Positions 56,564-64,000 of a stretch of DNA of 64,000 bases are shown piece after piece. Every line of letters starts with the position of its first letter. Position 1 is the first letter of the stretch. The DNA is from Acanthopleura granulata (taxonomy: Eukaryota > Mollusca > Polyplacophora > Chitonida > Chitonidae), in contig JABBOT010000014.1 in NCBI GenBank assembly GCA_016165875.1, forward strand, positions 5,012,093-5,076,092, written 5' to 3'. The position numbers were made by a program, and so were the translations under genes. The notes under the pieces are model-generated. The model was not told where the DNA came from. It worked only from the letters and a program-made list of their open reading frames with translations, and ran no database searches.

Positions 56564-59500
56564 CTGCCAACAACAACAACATCTGAATTGCCCGGGTCTT
56601 TCTGAGGTTTTGGTGACAATAAGTCGCTTAATGTCACCTGTGAGGTTTATTTATTTATTTCCAGGAATGCCAAGCTGACCCCATTTACAGGTTCCATAAA
56701 AAAAGCTCTGTTTAGCCTTTTTAGATTTTTGCGCAACCTGAAGTTCACTGAAGAACACTTCAGTTCATCTGTATGTGACACGTAGGAAAACCTGTCAGTA
56801 ACTTGCAGTAGGTCGCTGGTTTATCCCAGGCACTCTGGATTTCTCCTTCCTTAATAGTGATCTTAATCATGGAGTTACAAAACAACCAAATTATCAAAAA
56901 CTGACTTTTAACAGCTATACAAGTATCTTACAAAAGAATTTGATGAAAATGGGTTGAATCTTACCAATGAAACCCATACTGCGTCCCAAGACGAACAATC
57001 CATTGAGAGCTCCGATGTCAATGTATTCCTGTGCTTCCTCCCTGTAGGCAAAAACCAGTGAATGGATGAAAGGGTGTCCTGATTGACTAGCACCACGATA
57101 TGCGTTCTGTGGTAACAATACGGAGTGTGTGACTAGAGTGGCTGGTGGACTGACTGTTCTTTAATAAGCATGGTATGATTGTGGGTTTCCCTTGGGCTCT
57201 GCTCGGTTTCCTTCACCATAATGCTGACCCTCACCGCATAATTAAAATATTCTTGAGTACAACATGAAACACACATCGAATAAATAAATCAAAATAATTA
57301 AAAAGCATGATACATGTGCCACATTTTCACAATCAAGAGGCCCAATTGTCGCAGTTGGCGTAACATATAACAAACAAGAGGAGCGATTTTGGTCCAACCA
57401 TCCCACCAAGCATGGGAGGTGTATTGTGTACAAATAGATCAATGGAAAGATAAAGTTTTCAGAAGTTTGTCATACTTCTTCTGGCTGTGAAAAAAAGGCA
57501 GGTTTCAATTTTCAAAATTTTGGAAATCTGGCTCAAAGGTCACAAAGCTCTCTCAGACTTGAGTCAGATTTCATATTAACTTCTGTCTTAATTCCTTACC
57601 CTAGATCTGAACTTAAATGCAAATTTTTAAGTTTATCATGAAAGTCTATGTTAAATGTTAAAATAAAAATGCCACAGAAATAGGAAACACCAAAGAATTC
57701 ATTTATTCACTTGACTGGTGTTTCACTTGGCAGATTAGATTGGATTTGAGCATTTCATTTGTAGGACAGCGGACAGAGTCATGGTCATTTCACTTACCTG
57801 GTGAAGCAGCCACAGTTCTTGAGCAGGTCTACCATGGCCACCCCAATAAACCCATCAACATTCAGGATCAAGTTGGGTTTCTGTTAAAAACAAACAAAAC
57901 CCATCAATATTCAAGTTGGGTTTCTGTCCAAAACAAAGAAAACCCATCAACATTCAGGATCTAGTTGGGTTTCTGTCAAAAACAAACAAAACACAGCACG
58001 TATTATTTAGTTATTTGAAATGAGCAACTGAACAGTGACAAAACCACATAACTTCCTCAGATCTTGAGGCCTTTTCGTTGTTGTTTAAAGCCATACTCCA
58101 AAACTGTCTACTTATGCTAAGGCAGACAGTACATTATGGGTGAAAAAAAAAACGGGAGTAAACTCCCCAACATTTAGCAAGTTCAATACGCTGGCCAACT
58201 TTTCCACACATGACATACTTCAAAGGTCATACTGGTGGAAGACAAATGGCCTCCAGCGAACTTCATGTATGACTACACAAGAGTGGATTAAGGATGTCCC
58301 TATGCCAGTAAGGTTCCGAAACCGGCAAAATTTTAAAATTCACAATCTAAGGACGTTTCTGAACCCAGATTTTAAAGGTTAGCACCAACGTCTGGGAATG
58401 GCCCACTCCCACAAACAAATGAGTAAAGTGTGGTTCACCAGGCTGTACGTACTTTGGATGCTGTATAACATAAAATTACCTGACTTTAACGTGATCAACC
58501 TGAGGTGAAACCAATGTACTCATCAATCTGTGACTGAAAACCTCACCAGCATAATGGCACAGACTTGTAGCTCTCTTTCAACATATAACCTCACTGTCTG
58601 AATTTGCAGCAAAGTCTGCTGAATATCAGATATATCTCCTCTGAACAGATAACTCGCCATGGTTCAGAATAAGCGACGAAGACAGTCCTCCAAATTACAG
58701 CCAAATCTGCTGAACACCACAAAGGGAGACTACTACCCTGCTGAAACTTCCTAATACTCCAGGGCCTGATTCCACGAAGCCCTGTTAATGTTACCAGCAC
58801 ATAGCTACCATGCCAACACTGCTGGCCGTCATGGTTGTTACGTGCTCTTAAGGCTAAGAGGGCTTCATGCAGGTGGGCCCGGGACCATGTGTCAGCTGAA
58901 GAGTTTACCTTGGATGTGGTGATCTTCTCTGTGTCAATGGCGTAGTCCAGGAGGGGCGTGGCGGGGAAATGCTGCTGGGCATACTCTTTCAGAATCACCA
59001 CCCTCATGTCTGGGTTGTTCAGCTGTAATGGTAAAACATAAACACCGTATAAAATACACACTGAATTTCCCAAAACAAAATGATTAAGTCCAGACCAGTG
59101 ATAATACTGTCTCCAGCGAGATTCAAACTCACAAGATCAGTCTAAAGAACCACCCTCGTCCAAATGAGCTACCAAGCCAAATGGGAATGGTTTATTTGTA
59201 AGGGCCCACTTTATACCCTAATTCTTCTAATTTATTGGACAAGTATTAGTACTGCTGAAAGGTAAAAATTGTATTTCTCTCCTATTCTTTTTTTCTTAAC
59301 ATATAGATATGAATATGTTGTTTGTTAGAAGGACTGCTCTTGTGAAAAAACAGAAAATGTTTATTCCTATTATAATTACATGTATACTAGCTAAAAAGGG
59401 GCAGATGTCCCAAAAATCAGAAGAACTAGCTAGGGTACATTTAGCAAAATAACTGTTTACATACATGAATAACTGTAATACTGTAATACAAGATGCAATT

Positions 59501-62500
59501 TAAAGTGTTAGCAGTCAGTATTTGGAAAGCTTACACTGTGCTGTGGCATAAAAGAAGATAACATTTACTTGCTATGAAGTCATAAAATTGTGCGCTACAC
59601 CATTTACGTATACGTATGTTTTTTAAATGGCTAGGGTTGCATTTTTTCTCTGATTAGAGCAAAGTTTTCACAAATTTGGTGATACCTTAGAATGTTTGGC
59701 AAGTAAGAAAATATGAGTAAGTTTTTCAGAACTGCTTTTCATGTCAGAAATGTTTAATTTTTTCAAAAGTTCTTATTTCATGAGAAAAGATGTGGAAAAG
59801 TTAATCGATGGTAAAAGTTTCCAGTTCCAAGGTAGGCAGATAACCAATATGCAAATATGTAGGAAAAAGTTATTATAATGAAAAGTAAAAAAAGAGTAAC
59901 ATTCAACACTGAATTCTTGGCCAGGTGTTATCGGGCATTTGCACTGGCTATATCTGTACCATTTTCTTTTAACACGTAACAAATGAGAACTAGCAAAATG
60001 GGAAATGAGAAAAGCTTGAGAAAGTGTGAAGATAGTTTAACAGAATGTGATGCTAAAAACAGTGTTTAAAACATGTAAAAATGTAAACAGAACAAGGAAG
60101 CAGTCAAAGGGAGAAATAGCTCTTCTCAAATCACACGGTAAATATTAAAGCAAGCAGAAAATAAGACCTGAAAAACAGAATGAGAAAGGTAAACTGTTAC
60201 TGGAAAGAGTTGATGGTGCCTGAAACTGTTTGCTTACATGATTCATTGTATATATGTATGTTCAGCCAAATAACATATAAATAGACACAAAAATATGATC
60301 AATATCTTCAACTGTCACTCTCTTAATCATGTAAATTCAATGACTTACTGTTTGCCATGTTCCCATATGCTTGCATGTATATATAAACCTATTAAAATCC
60401 ACACCTTATTTCACCTTATTGTTTAAAAATGTCATCAAGCAACCCACATAAATTTTAAAACTTTCAATTTCGAACATTTACATATTCAAGAGATGGCTGA
60501 TATTTTGTGAAAGGTAATGATTTTGGGCATTCCAAAATAGCAAAACTTTGAGTGCATTCCCTGAATTTCTTTTTTTGTCAAAACTTTCTGGAATACCCAG
60601 TTTTCTCGCTAACGAGACACATTACATGCTTTTCTAGAGAGTCTCATGTTCTAAAAATATTTCACAATGTCTTTAAAGATCAAAACATCTTGCGCATTGG
60701 TCCTTGGTATTATAAAAGTACATGTATATCTATTTATTTGTGTTTTATGCCGTACTCAAGAATATTTCAATTATACAACGGTGGCCAGCATTATGGTGGG
60801 AGGAAACCGAGTAGAGCCTGGTGAAAACCCACGACCATCTGCAGGTTGCTGGCAGACCTTCCCACGACCATCCGAAGGTTGCTGGCAGACCTTCCCACGA
60901 CCATCTGGAGGTTGCTGGCAGACCTTCCCACAACCATCTGCAGGTTGCTGGCAGACCTTCCCATGCATGCATATCTAATACATGTGGGTATATGCATGAC
61001 AGCTGAATGACTTGCCAATGTTCCCAATGCAATTATCTACCCTCAAAAAAGTTTTACTATTTTTGATTTACTGACTGACTTATTGTCGTTTAACACCATA
61101 ATCAAGAATGTGATATTTGTAGTGGAAACTGCAGTGCCTAGGTGCACACTTTACTGACACACATTCACACTCGTGACACATAGATATGCACACTAAAGTG
61201 GCAGAAGACAGGCTGTTTTTCACAAAAGGCCCTTACACACAGTGATTTCCCCCAATTCCCTGTCAAGGCCCAGATTGATCCCCAAGTGCTTTGCGGTAGG
61301 AGTTGAGCACATCACTCACTCAGCAACATTCATCTCCCACCCAACCTGAAGCTTGACTCACCGACTTAACTCTGTGACCAATGCCCATGATAAGCTGGCC
61401 TTTCTTCCTCATCGTGTTGACAAACTCCATGGGAATCATTCCGCTGTCGTACGCCTCGCTGAACTGACGAGCAGCGGCGTCCAGAGCACCTCCAAATCTG
61501 TCACCCTGTAGATGAAGCACTCACGTTTGTAAACAAATTTTTCTTATAATTTTGTCTTTATAAAAAAAGAAAGAAAGAAAAAAAAAACAACAAACAAAGA
61601 AGGGACAAGGGTGTCCACTACGACATTTTATGGTTCCATTTGGTTTAATTTTTTTATGTATTTAATTGGTGTTTTACGTTGTACTCAAGAAAATTTCACA
61701 TATACATTGGCGGCTTACACCATGGTGGGAGTAAACCAGGCACGCCCAGGGGAAGGCCACAACCGTCTGCAGGTTGCTGGCAACCTTCACACTGAAGGCC
61801 AAAGAGGAAGCCAGCATGAGCTGGACTTGAACTCACAGCGAGTACATCGGTGAGCGGCACCTGGGTCATTACTCTGCACTAGCTTGCCAACCACCTTGGC
61901 CACAGAGGCCCTCCCATTTCATTTACTAAATATTCCCTTGTTTGAATCTTCTGAATAAGCCTTGTTTGTAATTCATTACTTTAGGTCATACCTTTTCCTA
62001 TTTCATATCATTTTTTTTATCAAATTTTTTAAAGTACACTACTCACATTTTTATTTCACTTGAGTTCCCTATTTTCTTCTTCTAATCACTACCCTATTTG
62101 GTTGTAACATTTTCCAATTCACAGACATTTCTATTGTTAAACACCTTATTTTTCTAGTCCATCGGACCACTTACAATTGTGAGTAGTCCTGAAGCGAGAC
62201 ACGAGACCAGATCTTTACCAGCTCGAGCACAGACTATGGTGTTATGAGCACCAGAGACAGCTGGGCCGTGATCCGCTGTCACCATCAAACACATCTCAAT
62301 AAATTTGGTGGCGTACTTTGGCAATCTGGCAAAAAATGGGCAAAGTAAGAACATGTAAAACCTCTTGGTCTAAACCTGTGGATCAAATTTGTACACATCT
62401 GCAGGGAAACTTCTTTGCATCCTTTAAAGAGAAAAGAAACTTTCACCCCAAAAATTACGCAACTTGTCACATGTAAAGCTTTGAGCAGCTCACAACTTGT

Positions 62501-64000
62501 AATCTCATTGGTCTAGGGCTAGTGGTTTAAATTCAGTACACTGCAGCTGGCTTCTTCCTTAACTTCCACAGGCAAACTCAAAGAACTCCAAACTGCTTCC
62601 TTCATCTGAAATCTGAAAATGGACACAAGTCGCAGGCAATTTCTTGGACAGAAAAGTCACCCAGTTCCGAGCAACTCACCGTCTTTGGAACCAGAGGAGG
62701 CTGAGAACTCCCCCAAGCCCCATGTCCTCCTTGAAGATATCTGTGATGGGGATGCCGGCATACAGTAGCTCCTGACCTCTCTCATCACAGATACTTGTCA
62801 TGAATGACGCTGGTTTACGGATCAAACCCAACTCCTGTATGTTGAGAATGTGTATGATTACAGCATAGATTCAAACCACAATCAAGGTCAACGTTTTTCA
62901 AGGTCAAGGACAACAATTAATTTACGCACTGAACAGAAAAAATCTCTTAATACAAAAAATGAGGAAGTTAAGAGAATTTAAGCCTTTAATAGAGTAGTGA
63001 AATTGTGAAACCTCAGTAGTTTATTTATGAACATCAGTTGTTATTATTATTCTTACAGACAAATTAGCACTTAGCTTATAATTCTCCTTGGAGAACTTAC
63101 CCTAATCTCTTTTAAAAAGATTCTTGATTATTGTGTTGATGCTGATTTATTTATTTACATATCTATGATTATTTTTACCCTAATTCTTCTAATTTTCATC
63201 AGTACTGATGAAAGGAAAAAACTAAGTCTCTCCCAGTGTTTGGTGATAAGTAAAGATATGGAGATATACTACTTTTGTGAGAAAAAAGAAAGTGTGTATT
63301 CCTGACACAATTAAATGTATATCAGCTAAAATGGGCCCACCAGATATCCCAAATACTAGAAGAGTTAGGGTCGGCTGATGAAATGATGTAAAGTCGGTGA
63401 CAATCACACCTAACCCTCCTTACCCTTGCCCAAGCAAAGTCCATGGGGACGGTGGGTGGAGCTTGCTCAGCCTGCGGGACAATCGTGCCGTTTGACACCA
63501 GCTTCGTGTAAACATCCCTGACGAGAGTAGACATCAAATCACAAGGTTAGATTATGCCATAGTCTTAATGAACCAATGATCGCAATAGCTCAGACATTCT
63601 CTACAGCTGCTGCGGTCAGGCTTCATGTTAAATGACAGACCCACATTCAAACATTAGGATATGAAAAATTGGACTGACCAACCAAGAGACCAACAAAGTG
63701 GTCTTACAGAGTGACATACAGAACTACATATTACAACTAAAAAAAAAAAATAATCTTATTTGAAGTAATTTTCAATATTTCAAATTCTACTAATTTCATT
63801 ACAAGCACACCCTATACATGTACATATATCTGACACTAGCTTTTGCTTGTTACCACGAAACAGATTTTTTACCTGTGAAAAAAAATCACTCACCTAATGA
63901 TACTGCCTAATTCATCAAAACTCTTTGGCACATAGGCCCCAGCCTCCTTCAGAGCGGTGTTCTTGGCCACGGCCGTCTCGCTGTCTGCATTGGCACTGGC
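56469..64000 (-). CDS. ACLY: ATP-citrate synthase, 3' part (nine exons)
   Basis: Cytosolic ATP-citrate synthase makes acetyl-CoA and oxaloacetate from citrate, CoA and ATP, feeding lipid synthesis and protein acetylation. The nine exons here join without phase conflict into 339 residues plus TAG, about the last 31 percent of the roughly 1,100-residue animal enzyme. Near-identity to the human protein is evident by eye: [81 protein letters not shown]. The window carries the citrate-synthase-like module with TADHGP, GIGHRVK and LNVDG, which hold the catalytic His, His and Asp (human 900, 975 and 1026 from memory). The ATP-grasp and phospho-His parts lie beyond the right edge. All introns are GT-AG. 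No lesion is seen. Introns hold SINEs, two MITE copies and a triplicated acceptor. Confidence 0.97.
56965..57041 (-). CDS. ACLY: ACLY exon with the GRSMGF motif
   Basis: Encodes (R)[20 protein letters not shown] and SMGFI(G) between TGCCTACAG and GTAAGA. The Arg of GRSMGF lines the active site in the family. Confidence 0.96.
57176..57292 (+). repeat. tRNA-derived SINE (family A), 3' part, in an ACLY intron
   Basis: Starts in the core (GATTGTGGGTTTCCCTTGGG) and ends in CGAATAAATAAATC. The head is absent. It is antisense to ACLY. Confidence 0.85.
57798..57880 (-). CDS. ACLY: ACLY exon with the NVDG motif
   Basis: Encodes [20 protein letters not shown] and KNCGCFT(R), with the catalytic Asp in NVDG. 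Its first 30 or so bases, with the upstream acceptor, are repeated twice in the intron (57881-57990). Confidence 0.96.
57881..57990 (-). repeat. Two extra tandem copies of an ACLY 3' splice acceptor
   Basis: On the minus strand the block of T-rich tract, ACAG and AAACCCAACTTGATCCTGAA (with TGTTGATGGG) appears three times. The true exon starts at 57880; the extra acceptors would start exons at 57923 and 57972. The spacings are 43 and 49 nt, neither a multiple of three. The outermost copy has TAG where the real exon has TTG. Confidence 0.9.
58909..59022 (-). CDS. ACLY: ACLY exon, [11 protein letters not shown]
   Basis: A 38-codon phase-0 exon, [20 protein letters not shown] and on to KITTSK, between TTACAG and GTAAAC. 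Confidence 0.96.
59215..59436. mobile_element. MITE-like element in an ACLY intron, copy 1
   Basis: The ends are inverted (ACCCTAATTCTTCTAATTT on the left; ACCCTAGCTAGTTCTTCTGA read inward from the right). The body is colinear with 63177-63371, for example AAATGTTTATTCCTATTATA and TATACTAGCTAAAA. Confidence 0.65.
60729..60963 (-). repeat. SINE (family A) with a fourfold amplified core segment
   Basis: A normal tail and core, then a 34-bp piece of the SINE (CCCACGACCATCTGCAGGTT plus GCTGGCAGACCTTC) repeated four times, and no head. The open frames over it on both strands are products of the repeat. Confidence 0.9.
61362..61505 (-). CDS. ACLY: ACLY exon with GDRFGG and GIGHRVK
   Basis: A 48-codon phase-0 exon between TCTACAG and GTGAGT. 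Encodes [20 protein letters not shown] and on to [11 protein letters not shown], with the second catalytic His. Confidence 0.97.
61654..61912 (-). repeat. tRNA-derived SINE (family A) in an ACLY intron
   Basis: A near full-length copy in the same orientation as ACLY: a degenerate head (AGGGCCTCTGTGGCCAAGGT), the B-box-like GTGAGTTCAAGTCC, core and tail. A poor duplication CCATTT may flank it. Confidence 0.85.
62175..62325 (-). CDS. ACLY: ACLY exon with [12 protein letters not shown]
   Basis: Completes an Arg codon, then [20 protein letters not shown] and [10 protein letters not shown] on to SGLLTI, between TTGCCAG and GTAAGT. Holds the first catalytic His. Confidence 0.97.
62680..62834 (-). 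CDS. ACLY: ACLY exon, [17 protein letters not shown]
   Basis: Encodes [20 protein letters not shown] and on to LSLLWFQR(R) between ATACAG and GTGAGT. 51 codons plus two bases. Confidence 0.97.
63177..63371. mobile_element. MITE-like element in an ACLY intron, copy 2
   Basis: The ends are inverted (ACCCTAATTCTTCTAATTTT and, from the right, ACCCTAACTCTTCTAGTATT). The body matches 59215-59436. Confidence 0.65.
63424..63517 (-). CDS. ACLY: ACLY exon, [14 protein letters not shown]
   Basis: Completes an Arg codon with the previous exon, encodes [20 protein letters not shown] and [11 protein letters not shown], and ends before GTAAGG. Confidence 0.96.
63894..64000 (-). CDS. ACLY: ACLY exon, cut by the window edge
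   Basis: Encodes [20 protein letters not shown] then [15 protein letters not shown](R) before GTGAGT. Its 5' end and the preceding exons lie beyond position 64000. Confidence 0.95.

Noticed and set aside
56060..56678. Open frames at the ACLY 3' end on either strand.
   Set aside because: The plus-strand frame is antisense to the ACLY terminal exon, and the minus-strand frame is the 28-bp repeat downstream of the ACLY stop.
60771..61032. Several overlapping repetitive open frames on both strands.
   Set aside because: All arise from the fourfold 34-bp SINE amplification.

Overview
The window looks like nuclear DNA of a lophotrochozoan animal, most likely a mollusc. Three things point there: spliced animal genes with GT-AG introns, dense tRNA-derived SINEs of a type I know from molluscs, and secreted fibrinogen-domain proteins of the kind molluscs expand. 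Nothing looks bacterial or organellar. No database search was possible, so species and family names rest on motif reading.

Positions 1 to about 48,800 hold a tandem cluster, all on the minus strand, of a three-exon gene. Exon 1 encodes a signal peptide plus a PAN/apple domain, exon 2 a short EGF-like module, exon 3 a fibrinogen-related domain (FReD). Four units are visible, called U1 to U4 here. U3 (17902-30892) is intact and predicts a 363-residue secreted protein. U2 (8174-14216) and U4 (41722-47708) are broken by stops, frameshifts and lost splice sites. U1 (1903-4938, FReD exon beyond the left edge) has a stop in its PAN exon. Without transposons the unit is about 9-10.5 kb, including homologous intron and 5' flanking DNA.

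Transposons stretch and mark the cluster. U1 carries a 1,262-bp solo LTR set inside a minisatellite. U3 intron 2 carries a SINE, and a 5.9-kb I/Nimb-like LINE inserted beside it with a 16-bp target duplication. A decayed Ty3/gypsy element (33724-40006) lies between U3 and U4; it has a 5' LTR but no 3' LTR, and carries an identical 200-bp copy of its own 3' internal end upstream of the LTR.

Positions 48,800-54,000 hold SINE copies, MITEs and minisatellites with no recognisable gene. From 56469 to the right edge is the 3' part of ATP-citrate synthase (ACLY) on the minus strand: nine exons encoding the last 339 residues, the citrate-synthase-like module with its catalytic His, His and Asp. Its 3' UTR probably runs to about 54,080. 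One ACLY intron carries three tandem copies of a 3' splice acceptor.

In functional terms the window joins a central metabolic gene (cytosolic acetyl-CoA supply) to a birth-and-death cluster of putative secreted lectins. These are neighbours, and I see no functional link between them.
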